Of a stretch of 64,000 nucleotides of DNA, positions 1 through 13,400 are shown piece after piece; position 1 is the first letter of the stretch; each line of letters starts with the position of its first letter. This stretch comes from Agrypnia vestita (Eukaryota > Arthropoda > Insecta > Trichoptera > Phryganeidae): assembly GCA_016648135.1 (NCBI GenBank), contig JADDOH010000134.1, positions 226,172-290,171 on the forward strand, in the 5' to 3' direction. The notes below the pieces were generated by a model. It was not told the origin of the DNA, did not search any database, and saw nothing but the letters and a program-made list of their open reading frames with translations. The translations under genes and the position numbers were made by a program.

Positions 1-459
1 TGAAAAAAGTGTACATGCATAAAAAATTATACAATGGATTATACTTTTTAGAATCTAAAATTTAAAAATTATTTACATAAATATTGTGCTCCATGAGACA
101 AGACATAAAAATACAAATTTATGCTCAAAAATCATAGAGGTGACACTGTATCAAGAAGATACCTCTTGGGAAGAGAGATAAAATACATAACTATTTTTAC
201 AACTTTAAGGTTGGTCCTTTTAAATTTACAAAACATAATTTTAAATTTATCTATTGGATTCTGAATACAAAAGACAGATGAAAAATCTAAAAAAAAATAT
301 TTCACCAAGCACAAAAATAAGTTAATAAAATTGTGCATTAGCAAATCCACTCAGCATTGGGTATACATATAAAACAAGTAAATATAGAACAATTAATTGC
401 ATGCGTATATTGCACAAAGGCAATTGTTAGTTTAAAAGCATTTGCAAGCAGTGGTAGGT

Positions 460-659
460 CTAATTCTTGTTCAATCGTCTCCGATATTCCTCAAGCTGCC
501 AAAGTCTGACAATTTGACAATTATCCCACGCAGGGAAACACTCTTTACTGGTTAATTTGGTAATATGAAATTTTAAAACTGGCCTTTTGTCACGGCTTTT
601 ATCCGAACAGGGTTCCTGGGTTTTTTTAATGTGAGGTCCATTCCTCATTTGGTACCCTA
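460..659 (-). other. Possible terminal coding exon, unidentified
   Basis: An open frame follows an AG acceptor-like site (CATCTTTAG). It encodes about 65 residues that look protein-like (KRPVLKFHITKLTSKE, CFPAWDNCQIVRLWQLEEYR) and stops at 460. I do not recognise it. It could be the last exon of a gene upstream on the minus strand or captured sequence in a repeat. The rest of 1-850 shows nothing else I can support. Confidence 0.25.
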
Positions 660-849
660 AAGATGTTTCCTAGCATCCTTATCCAAATCTTCATTCACTA
701 ATCTTATAAAATACTAATGGTGGGCAACAAAATCATCAAATTCCAAACAGCAAAAGTAATAAAAAAATGCAGACGTTACCTGGAAAATTTGTTTGTTCAT
801 AATAATACTGTTAGTTTTCATTCGATCTCATAAAAGTCATCACCACTCC

Positions 850-1200
850 TAGCCTCCTCAAGATACACCCTCATTTATCTCTGCTGATTCCCACTGAGAA
901 TGGATAAGTCCTTATTTATGGATAAGTCTTCACTTTGGGTATACCTACTTTTCGTCTTCATGTTTATATTGAGCAGTCATTTCAGAGATTGCGCATCTTC
1001 ATATGCGCTACGTGGCCTAGTACTTTTAGGCTCCCCAATATATGACTTTTGGCTCATTATTCTGGTTGTAAAGCTTATGCCACACTCCATTTTCCTTGAC
1101 AGCTCTGAAAGTTCTCCTGTAGACTTATTTTAAAACGCATCTAGTGTTGCTGCATCTTTCTTTGTTAGGTTGGTTAGAGTTCAAGTTTCTGATGTGTAGG
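850..1200 (-). mobile_element. Decayed LINE reverse-transcriptase tail
   Basis: Reading the minus strand, a broken frame gives ENGVWHKLYNQNNEPKVIYW. This aligns in pattern with the ENGLWRRRYNNELYTLFKEP part of the LINE tail at 48787-49263. Stops interrupt it. Confidence 0.3.
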
Positions 1201-1359
1201 TAAACACTCGTCTTATCAAAATTAAAAGTAATTTTTTTTATTAAGATTCATGGGTTTGGTAACCTAATTTATAAGGACTTATGTTTAAATAGAGCAGAGA
1301 AGAAGGTTGGATTGCGCAACATTCAGAAAACTCAGCCATATTCTCAAACAAAGTAAGTA

Positions 1360-1800
1360 AACACCACAGCACTTCAGAATGTGTGTCTACAACCTGTACT
1401 GACATATGGCGCACAAATATGGACCCTTACACAAAAAATTGTGTCAAAATTGGGAACTACACAAGTTGCCGTGAAAAGAGATGTGCTGGGTATTTTCTTG
1501 AGACTGGAAAATCAACAAATGGCTGAGGAGAAAATTCAAAATTGCTGGTGTAGTGAAAACTACACCAGCAATTTTGCTACCCATGCTAAAATGGGTTTAT
1601 GCCGGACACATAGCTAGTTATAAACGTTAGAATGGAGAAATTCGGCAGTATTGATTCATGGCTGAGCAGGAGCAATGGATGCTTGCACTTCTATAGTTGC
1701 GCTGGACTGATGATATTAAGAGGATGGCTTGTGTTGGAAAAGAGCCACACAGAACAGGAGATTTTGGAAAGCAAAAAGGAACGTTGACAGACTGAAGACA
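1360..1800 (+). mobile_element. Decayed LINE reverse-transcriptase C-terminal fragment
   Basis: A frame reads VLTYGAQIWTLTQKIVSKLG and, after stops and shifts, VYAGHIASYKR and RWTDDIKRMA. These are the 'VLTYGAETW', 'W.GHIAR' and 'RWTDDI.R.A' landmarks of non-LTR retrotransposon tails. It is a remnant. Confidence 0.55.
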
Positions 1801-1809
1801 CATGCGTAT

Positions 1810-4287
1810 GTTAATTTTTAACGCAAATTTCTTCTAACAAAACTAAACTTCAAATGATGACTCGAGGGTGTGTGCACATTATTATTATTATAAAAATAAA
1901 ATCACCACATGGGTGAAAAAATATTTTTGAAGATCACAGTATAATTTTTTTTTAATATTTGTTCAAAATTTACCATTCTCAGATTATATTTAAAATTAAA
2001 TTCTAATAAAATTGACTAAATCATATAACTCGAGTCTTATAGGGATGAAATTATTCTAGGGCAGTCATATTTTATGAATACTTACTTGAAAAATATTGTG
2101 ACCTTATCATTTATATGTTGGAAGAATGCAAACAGCTAAGAAAAATTTAAAAACTTATACCAATTATCCAAATGTTGTTTCAAGCAATAACACATACTAC
2201 AAATATAAAGTTTTATCTCATTAACATTTTGTTGTTACCATAAAATAATTATTTTATATTTTAATCGGATAATAAGTACATAAAAGATTGACTAAAATAT
2301 AATGATGAAACGTTAAAAAGAGATGGCGCCAATTGAATGAAATGAAATACTCACTATTCTTATACAAAGCTTACACATACATTTAATACGATGGAATTGG
2401 TGTTTCAATTTTTCTATGTCTATATGAATAGTAGAGAAAACGCTTAGGTGTATTACCGCCGCGAGCGAATTCAGTAAATATATTTAGAAATGTACCACAT
2501 TACACTACGTTTAGACAAAATACTATACATTCTAATATTCAATTTTAATATTGAAACACATCACACATTGAATACCTAACGACAGAAGTAAATTTCCATA
2601 TTTTTATGAACTATATAACAAAAATCATACTGAAAATGAGTATTGCAATTGTTAAACTATAATTTAATTTCATAATATAATAATTTTACAAACCCCTAAA
2701 TATTGTGCATGGGTCTCGGTGCAACTTTTTATGATCCAAGCGTAGAATATTTTTGAGTACACATAGCTAAGTTTTCAACCGCTGATGAGAAATTTCATTG
2801 AAACAAATGTAATGCAATTTGAATGTAAAATTTTTACAGGAAAACTCCGTTAATTAAAAATTTAAAGAACAAAATTACAACTGTGCAAAATCCCGCAGCC
2901 TTAAAATTCCAGCCATAAAAAAATTGTAACTCGTGAAACGTGCCCTAATTTTATAAAATAACACACATTTTTTTACATATTCTCAAAAACCATGAACAAT
3001 GTAGTTTTTAATAACTTTATTGTTAAAATATTTTAATGTGATTTAAAAATTAACTATTTTATGGTGCAAGTATCTGAAAATTATTTTGAATTACCAATTA
3101 TCATTGTTTTAATATACTGAATGTAAATACAAATTAGGTTTTATGAGTCAAAAAAACAATTAGATAAATACTAAGCTTGTTCAAAAAAAATTAGTTATAA
3201 AAAATGCACCATTTGGTTATTATTTATTATACAATAAATTAAATTGAGCTCACCAACCCCAATACAAACATAGACAGATGCCTTAGACTAGCTTTAAATC
3301 GATTATCAATATAATATATGTATATGTCATTTTTAATTTTTAGGCAAATACAACAATCAATTTTGAACAAAGCGATGACATTATTTTAGTCGTTGATAGT
3401 AATCAAAAAAACATTCTAAATTGTAAACAGATTATGGCTGGCCTTTACAAATTATAAAAATACCACCAATAAACAAGGGTTAAATATAATTTATAACTAA
3501 TTAGTATAGTGTAGATACAAAAATATTCAATAATTCAAAAAAAAATAGTAATTCGTCATCTCTTTCTTAATTGGCTTAAACGTGACAGCTCAAGGCAAAG
3601 CACCAAAGTAAATTATATTTTCTAAGCAATTCCGATTGCAAACTGCCAAATAATTACCGTAAAATGCAAATGTAGTGAAACCTGTAAAAATCTTTTGAAA
3701 ATATATTGTAATGGACTCTCATCTCCAAAATAATGCACCAGGAAAGAGGATTAGTCAAGTCAGAACATATTCCAGTTTCCAAATTTGTCTAGGATAAAGT
3801 TATAACCACTAGTCAAATTGTAGCTTTACAAAATTACAATTCTGATAAAAATTTCTAATGCCCGTGTCCATAGATAAGGATCTTCATGCTTGTAGTAAAT
3901 TTTCAATCTGTTGACCATTAGTGTTCCGTTAGTCTGTTGGGTCACTACATAACTATGAATAAAGTATGTAGAATGTAATCAAGATCAGAGACTCCCCATT
4001 CTTTCTCTAAATCTCTGAACCTATCTCATTGTACTTCATACCGTGGACATGGGCCATACGGATGACCAAAATATTGTTGTATTTTTATATACAAAATATT
4101 GTAATATTGTGTTTAATAAACAATTCAAATGAGTTTTTGTCACTGTAAAAAATTAATTATTCTCTAAGAACTTTTTAAAAGCAGTAACTTTAACAAAGAC
4201 GAAAAAAGAGCTGGATGTTGATATCCTAAGAAACACAGATTGAGTTAGAATATTTATCTATAGTAAGATGTGAGTAGCGATGAAAGT
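1810..4287. other. AT-rich region downstream of Abp1
   Basis: No coding potential is seen. It includes an (ATT)n run near 1881 and probably the Abp1 3' UTR at its upper end. AATAAA-like strings on the minus strand occur near 3225 and 3016, but no cleavage site can be fixed. Confidence 0.4.
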
Positions 4288-4442
4288 TTAATGCTTGGGT
4301 TTGCAGGGCAAGAGTTCAACGTAGTTGGCTGGGAAGAGACCAAACACACCTTGAGGCCCCAGGCCCTGCCACCAGCCCTCGTCTATCTGGTCAATGTGGG
4401 TAATGATATCACCCGGGTCAAAGGTTATCTCTGACTCGTCAG
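4288..4442 (-). CDS. Abp1: Abp1 exon 9 (rest of SH3 domain, stop)
   Basis: The exon completes the SH3 fold: [14 protein letters not shown], then [20 protein letters not shown] and YVELL, followed by a short tail and TAA at 4290-4288. The ligand-binding residues ALYDY (previous exon), WW and FPANYV are all present. Confidence 0.95.
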
Positions 4443-7400
4443 CTGAAAATTAAGTGTCTGTGAATATACATAAAAATTATACATGAAAATGAAGTGTTTT
4501 TTATTCATTCTCAAGTGAATTAAAAATCACAAAAACCCACAAGACGTGTGTCGAATTCTGTAGTTAAATGACACCTAGAAGGCTCTCTCGTTTAGAAGAT
4601 TGGAAATACAATTAAATACCTGATGTGAATTCTAAATCAAAGTAAAGCCAGCAAATCGGTGGCTCTGTTCTTCAAGACTTTACTCTCATAGTCCAGACAG
4701 TACTCTTCCGCCGGTATCGTTATGATAGAATCGCAATTTTTTAAATATAGTTTTATAATATTTAGACAGATATACAGAAAAATCTTATATATCATTAAAT
4801 TAAAAATTGAATCAGAACAAATTTTTAATTGTTATTTGAACTAGTGATGCAATGAATACTACTTTCACGAATACGAATATGAATAATTCAACAAGGTAAT
4901 AAATAATACACCACCGTTCTTTTTTACTAATAGATTTAACAATTAAAATTTACCACCGGCAAATTTTTGTTAAAAAGCACAACATTTATTTTATCCGTTT
5001 GTACATTCCCAGCGGTAGAAAATAAATATCACCTTTTTCACGCTTATGAGAGGTCATGTTATTAGATTTAATTTGAAATTATTTTATAAGAGTTAACACG
5101 GAAATAAAATGGAACGAACAAAACAAAAACTACATGAAATGAGCACCTAACCTTATTAATAATCCAACGAAACTAGATGAAAGAACTTATATTATACTGT
5201 GAAACAAGTAACAATTGACAACTTGAGAACTCAACAAATCCATTCATTCAATGTTAGGGGAATCCCCGATAATAGGTGTGTAGGTATGTTCAGATAAACG
5301 GTGCACAGCCAAACCGTAATTTGCGTTGCGTTCAGTTATAAATAGTTTGTTTTTAATATTCGGCGAATACGAATATTCATATTCGTTGCATCACTAATTT
5401 GTACATATGACACAGAAATTAAAAAAATATTGTTGTAGAAAATCACAATAATTTTGCAGTTTATTTTAACATTTTGAAGATTGAAAATATGATGTTTTTA
5501 TTATCATTGTTGAAAAGTTTTTTTATAATTAATTAAGGTATTATTAGTGGATCAAAAATTTGCTTTACCTGCTTGGTAGTCGTAGAGGGCTTTTGCAGTT
5601 AGTCCAGGATCATCATCTAAGTCTTGGTAGATGCCGTCATCTTCTAGAGCCTCAGGAGATACATCTATAATAACAAATAACAGACTCTTAGCTTAGATAA
5701 CTAACAGTAGTTTCAGCTCATTTAATCAGTACCTAATCAGTTAATTATTTGAATTTACACCTAATCAATGTAAAAATTCTATATTTGAGAGTAGTCAGTT
5801 TAATAACTTCCCCCGTCGGTGAGATTTTCTGTTACTCTAGAAACTTAAGTAAAAAAATATTTTCAAACTATTACAGCAAAACCCCATTATTTCGAACCTC
5901 AATAATTTAAAAGTCATCATAATTCGATATTTTTAATATACATAGGTTCCAAAATGTTAATTTCAAAATGGATTAACTCCGAAAAATAATTTAATTCAAA
6001 ATAATTTTTTAGACTCTTGCACCATAAATCAATACATTTTGAGTAACATAATTAAAAAATTTTTAACAAGTTATAAAAATCTGATACTGCACACGGTTTT
6101 TGTTTGTACACATATATGTATTTTTATGTATTTCACGGTACATTGTGGAATCCTCTTTATCTATACATATAATGTACGCTTTCTTCAGTTGACTGCCTTG
6201 ATATTACGACATCTTATTATTTCACGTATTTGTGAGCTGGTAAAAAGGTGTTATCGAAAGTTAAAGTTGTGTGAAGATTAAAAAAGCCATCCACAAATTC
6301 AAAGATAACTAAACATCGTTTAGTCATCCAAACGTGACGAAATGTAAAAAAAAATTTACAAGTGAGATCAGCAATAGAAATGTCGCAATCTTTGCGTTAA
6401 CATAATAAACATTTTATTTTCAAAATGATTTCTTGAAATACATGCAAAAATCGCGTGTTTTTTGATGAGTTTCACAATTTTTAGCAAATTTCGCAGTGAT
6501 TGTTGTGATTCTAATTTTTTATACTTGAATTTCAATTTAACGGGGATCCGTATAATTCAAAAGGTTTTTTTTGGGTCATTGAATTTCCAATTAACGAAAT
6601 TCTACTGTGATAAACTATTAGTAAAATATTATTAAAGTCACATAGAGGCTGTTCATACCCGTACACACAACAAAAAAACGTGCGTCATACGCACGGTTTA
6701 CACATACTAATTCAATTGTCTTTCTTAAATGGAAAGATGTCTAACATAGCTTACGTTTTTCTCGGATTATTATTATATTATCTTAGAGAATTACAATAAT
6801 ACAATTACCGTGCCAGAGGACTCTCCAGTGCCGTGCTCCGTGCCAGAGTGTTCTCAGTGTTTCTTATTATAAGTTCTGATATTAAATTATTAACATATTA
6901 ATATGTAATGCGGGTGGCCAATTGTGTTTGCTGTGCAGCAAACACAATTGTTTACCTAGGCCTACGACAACCGCTTCGCGGCCAATTGTATCTGGCAAAC
7001 TTCCATTTTTGCTATTGTGGCCGCTTTGCAGTTTAGATATAATTAAGACAAAGTATTTATTCAAAATTTCTAACCGATTAATAAGTCAGAGCGGAATAAA
7101 CCATAGTTCGATAGGTAGGTACCTACTCTCTTCTCATCTCGCAGTCTTGATTACTTTTATACAACATTATAAAAAATTTATCTTCGTTTAATTTTTACAT
7201 AAACAAATTTGAATGTTCAAAACCAAAAATGTAATTAAAATTTCAACAAAAAAAATATTCTCGACCGTAAAAAAAAAATTCGATCCTGCCAGGATTCGAA
7301 CCTGGCATCTTATTGTATATGTTACAGCGAATTTGCATTCTTAGTGAGACTATACTTTCACTAGTAAAAATGTACTTTTCCCGGTCGGGCAGAGTGGGGG

Positions 7401-10400
7401 CAGTGAAAACATCTAAATCAACGAATTCTCAGATTCACTACACATAATCCGTGAAAATACATTACTCAAAGCATAGACAATATATCGGTGAAACCATCAA
7501 TTTGTACACGTAATTCTTAAAGCGTAGAAAGTATAAAGGCGGCACTACACTAGGCGATTTTTATTCATTTTGCGGTCCTATTTTAACTCCTAAATTAAAA
7601 TAGGACAGCGGCACCGCAAAACGAATACGAATCGCGAAGTAAGGTGTCGGCTGAAAGATCGCTCACTCGGGTTTTTTATGATATCTGACGACTGCCGGAA
7701 CAAAACGAGGTTATGTCACCATGTAAATATTGGGGGGTTAAGGGAAAATTTTTATTAATGAATATGTATTTTGTCAATTAAGTTTATTAAATATGTTTTT
7801 TTATAACAATACAAAAGTTTATTTCTTACAAATATAGAAACATAAATAAACATACACCCGGTATTATTAATTTTAAATGAACCTTTAAAAGTGCGTCAAG
7901 TAACAAACACTCGATGCGAAAAATACAAAAATCAAAGAGATTCTAAGGCTCGGTTGCGCCAGCAGAAGTAAAGGTAAAAAAAGTTACTCGAGTGACTTTA
8001 AAGTTACTCAAGTTACTCTTTTTACTAAAAACGGGTCTCCAAGATAGGTGGGTAAAAGTAAAAATGTTGTTAAAAAAAATGGCCGTCCTCTCACAGCTGA
8101 TTTGAAAATGTGACATTTGTTCATATAGGTACTTGTCATTTGAATTTTGTCGCTGTCATTTTCGTATTGAAATTTGTAAACATTAAAATGAATCTTTTAA
8201 TTTCGCGTTATTTTAGCGATGGTTTGACGTTTGTTTCATAGAATAAAGTGGTTTGTTTGAACTGGTTTTGAACCGCAAAAGTACGTATTGCCAGTGGTGA
8301 AAAACTGAAATAAATCAAATTCCATAGACAAATGCGGTATTTGAGGTTTATTCCGCTTGGCACCCTATTAGCCTTATGATTGGTTTGACAGCGGTAAAAA
8401 AGGCGTTTGTGCAACCCGAAATCGAGTTTACTCTGATCTGAGGGTAAAAAAAGTTACTCGGGTCAATGTTACTCGAACCAAATTTACTTCTGCTGGCGCA
8501 ACCGAGCCTAAGTCATCATTTACGTTTGAATTCATTCAGATTCTTCCGCATTTCCAATTTTCTATCTTTTTATCAAAAATGTGTCTAATGTCGTTTGCGT
8601 TTCTTGTTTGCGCACGTGTAAGCACGGGTGGTAGACGTACAACATAAAGTGCGCGGTTTTTAAGTTCGCAAACTTACTCGGCTCGACGTCGGTGACAGAC
8701 GTGAAGCTTGCTCGCACCGTATCATTTTTATGAGTTTAATCGACTGTCTTTTGAATTATAAGATGATCAGAATTTCGTAAGTGTTCGCGATTAAAATTTT
8801 AAAAATATATTACGTTTTAGTTACCTACCTAAACTAATCATTGAATATCAAAGACCAGTCCAGAAGTGTGACAGTTCGAGAAACAGAACTATCGCCACAG
8901 AATAGAGAATATGCTATCGCTCAAAGGATAAAAATTAGAAATACTGTCGCTTTGTGATGACTTTGGACTAGACTAGTGTAGAATGAGACACAAAACGCAA
9001 AATAAATTTTGAAAAACAAGGTCCATGTGCCATTAGAATCTTGTTATAAAATCATATAATGAAGAATTGGTGCAGACGAAACTTTCAACACTTCAAAATG
9101 ACTATTTTAATAATATCCGTTACCTACATAATGTTGATTTGCACAGAAGAAATTAATAATGCAGTAAGAACCTTGTTCACGCAATGACTTATTAATTGTT
9201 ATTCAAGGCCCGGTTGTTTCAATTTGGATAAATAAAAGTTCGTTTAAAAGCATAGATTTTTACGGAAACGGATTTCATACTTGTCAAATTAAATTTTTGA
9301 TAGTTCGGAAACCAATAAATTCACTAGTAAGTGCAAGTTAAAATATTGTATTCATTTCTATTGGTGAAAAACTCTTTGAATATGAGAAGAATGACCTTGA
9401 ATATACTTTCTCTAAAATGCCAGTGAATGATGGACTCACTAGAAAATCAGATTCACTGTAACATATACAAATAGAAATCATCATCCAAATGCAGAAACGT
9501 ATGACATTGCTTGGAGTAATTATAATATAAAAAAATTAATCATCGTTTAATTTTTACATAAACAAATTTGAATGTTCAAAACCAAAAATGTAATTAATAT
9601 TTCAACAAAAAAATATTCTCGAGTGTAAAAAAAAAATTCGATCCTGCCAGGATTCGAACCTGGCATATTCTGATCCGCAGTTAGACGTGTTATTCATTGC
9701 GCCACCGGACGCGATAAACGAAGCGGCAAAATTATTGTATACAAATAGAAATCATCATCCAAATGCAGAAACGTACGACATTGCTTGGAGTAATTATAAT
9801 ATAGATAACAATCGACTATCATTGCTAATCTCCAACCATATTTCAATAAGCTTATATGCAATCCGATCTAATAAAAAAAAATAACCCATAAAAACAAAGT
9901 TTTTATTATACTCTCTTTCTCATTTACTAGTTGAAACAGTTTTGGCGCTTACCCCACGCGTTGGGCTTGAGTCGGGCGACGCTACGAAAGGGAGTAATTA
10001 AAAAATTTCGAAAAATCCAAAATTATACTATAATAATTAAAAAATTTTAAACGAAAATTTGTTAGATCATTTTTATCGTCGCCACAAGTCTGCCTGCAAA
10101 GTTTCAGCTCAATTGGGTCACAGGAAAAGGGTCAAAAATCGATCCAAATTTTTTCAACAAACGAGCAAGCAGACGCTACGAGTTAAAAGAAAGGGAGTAA
10201 CAAATATATCCTTACCATCGGGAGTACTGTTGCCATTGGTGTTCCCTTCAGTACTATAATTGACATTCTCGATAACTGTATTCTGTCTGCTCAAGTCTCC
10301 ATACTCTTTGCTCTCCGAACTATCCGATATATTGTTCTTACTGTGTGGAGATCTCTTTATGGTACTAAATTTATTATCACTATCGTCATCGTCCAGGTCG

Positions 10401-13400
10401 TTGCTACTCGATGTAGAGACAGAAGAGTCGAAGATGTCATTCTCCAATATATTCTGCTTGATAAAGTCTTCATTTTGCGGATTGGTGTGATTAGGACTAC
10501 GGTTGGCTTCTTCCTTTTCAGGCGCGGGAGTGCTTAGCGGATCGTCATTGGAGAGTTTCCCAACGGGTTCGATGCACGGGGAAATGGAAGTGAACCCAAC
10601 GTGGTTGATTTCGCTCGGACTGAGATCGCTAATAATCTGTATAGACTGCTGGATTTGCGACGGGCTCTCTAAGCTCAGTTTGATCTTGTCAATATTTTTT
10701 ATGGGACTAGTTATCAGCACGGGCGATTCCTCTTCAGGTGCTAATGTTTTTGTCTGCTGTTGGTTATTTGCCTCTGAACTTTGCGTGAGGCTGTTGATAC
10801 GTTGCGAGACGACGGAATTCCGAACCGGTTTTTGAGGAATGAAGCTCCTATTAAGAGAAAATTCCAAATTAAAAAATGGATAAAAAGAGTTTGAAATATT
10901 TTTAATTGCAATGTGTCCTAATAAAGAGCAAATAAGTAAGCTATCAAAGGGATTTATTTAATAAAGGTTTTTAAGTAAAAACGTCATTTTGTAATAAAGC
11001 GAAACATATTTACTAAGACATTTTATTTTTTATAAGTATTTAATTTGACTTTTTCATAATTGTTTCAAAATTTACAAGTTCGTAGTAGTTTTTTAACTAA
11101 GTCAAATGTAGTACAACCAGGAGTAAAACTACAGCGCATATTTCGCATGCAAATTTTCGTTAGTTCATGTATATATCTGTGGGCGAAAGGAACAACCGAA
11201 AAAGTCAATAAAACGAGTTTTGAGTTAAATATGCAGAGTTGTTCTTTAGATACATATCTAGCAAGGAAAAATTTTATGAGTCGGAAAATAAAATAAAATG
11301 TGACTATTTTTTAATTTATTGAAAAAGGACAAATGACATGATTAATTATTTGAAAAATTTGGCTAGAAACAACGACATTAGTCAACTTGGTTCAACGTTC
11401 TTGAGCAAAAAGGAAAACTACTGGTGCAAAAATTAGATAAAAATAACTAAGGCTTTAAAAAATATTTTGTAAGCAAACAAAATTTTGTTTTGGCTCTCCT
11501 GGAAATCTGCATTTTTAGAGTTATTCGGTTTTTCCTTTCGCACAGACATATTTTGGTGGTCTGTGAGATATTTTTTACTTTTCAAAAAATATACTTTGAT
11601 AAAGATTTTGTAATTCATACATTAAAAATGTTAAGGGAATCAATAAACAGTTTTAATGACTCTGTATTTCAATGATTATACAATAAATATTTAACCAATC
11701 AAACACAAATATGTAACTATCGTCTCAATTATTTATGTCTCAAGAAGAGTAGCTTGTTGGTCTTGTGGTTAGGACTCTCGCCTCGTGATCCAAAGGTCGC
11801 GGGTTCGAACCTCACTCCAGACCAGCAAGTTAGCCCTATTTTCATAGCACAAGCGTTCAGCTTAGTTTGAAAATGGTAAGAATATTAATGTGATACGTAT
11901 TCCGTGTTCGCATTTCTATTTAAAAAAAAAAGTAAAACCCATACTTGTTGTTCATCTGCCCTTGCGAGGAATTCTGCTCAAACATTGCCCGTGCCTGCGA
12001 AGTGGAGTGCCCGATGAGCTCCTTAGCCTCTCGAGACCTTTGCCGTCGCAGCACATCACTGGTGTTTATCCCACTACGCGACGCATTCTCTTCTTGTTCC
12101 TTTAGCAGTCTACAGAAGATAAGCAAAATATGCATTTGGTAAAAATTAAACTCTAGCGAAAAATATAAATTATGCAAAAGTTTCAGAATAATTTCTGACC
12201 CATCTACTACTAACAGAAACAACTGGAGAGTAAAATGAGCAATGCAGTCGTACAATCATCTCCAACATTGACAAATCTCTTTATGTCTTTTATACTGATA
12301 ATATACAGGGTGTCTCATAGCTAGTAGCAAAATCTTTAAGGGTGGATACATGCCTTGATAATGAGTCGAAAATGTTCAAGCGACCATGACCTAATATCGA
12401 TAGTTATGGAGATATACAATATCAAAAATTTGCATTTTTTTCAATATTTCTGACTTATTTCTTGCAAAAAATTTAAATATCATTACAGTAACTTTCATCG
12501 TTTTTTTATCGTTTTATTTGAGTGGTACTGAAGCGAATGAATTGTTCAAATCAATATAAGTTACTAGGTACATACAATGATGGATCAATTTTTTGCAAAA
12601 AATGAGTCAAAAATATTTTTTTTAAATGCAAACTTCGATATTGCATATCTCCATAAATATTGATCATAAATCATGGTCGCTTTAACATTTTCGATCCATT
12701 CCAAGGCGGGGATCCACCTGTAGAGTTTTTCCTACTAGCTATGTCAATAATGTATTACACATATAATAAACATTTTTTATATTAAAAACAATTAAGTTCA
12801 TAAAATAATCAATGTTTGTAATTTGTGAGGTTAAATGAATTTGTTTTTGATGGTAATAAAATGATGATCAGATAATATTGTTGCAGTAGCTAAAGAAAAA
12901 AATTTGAAAATGTGTAGGTACCTACTATGCAGACTCAAAATAAATTTTAAAAATGCCAACAATACACAAATGCTGTAATAGGCATGATGACAGTATTAAA
13001 AAATTAAAGAATAAGTGATTTTAGACAAGAAAATATTTTGAAAGGATTCTATAAAATTGTGCAGTTTTAAACACATTGAGATTCATAAGATTTTTAATAA
13101 AATAAAAGTATAAAATTTTGCATTCGGCCTTTTTATGTAACTGAAACACGGGTCAGAGCGAATGACGTCACGCCTAAGTAACCATCATCGTGTCTCTTGA
13201 GATGTTGTCACAGACACAATGCAAGGTTATCTTAGGCTTGACGTCACGTAAACGCCATGATGCCTGCGGGCAATTTTGTGCAAAATTAAAAAATTGAATT
13301 TATTACGGAAATAATGTTATTTTCGGTATTAGTAGACATGTACCTACGTTACAGAAGATTATTTCAAAATCTGTCATCATGCCTATTATATGTGCAAATG

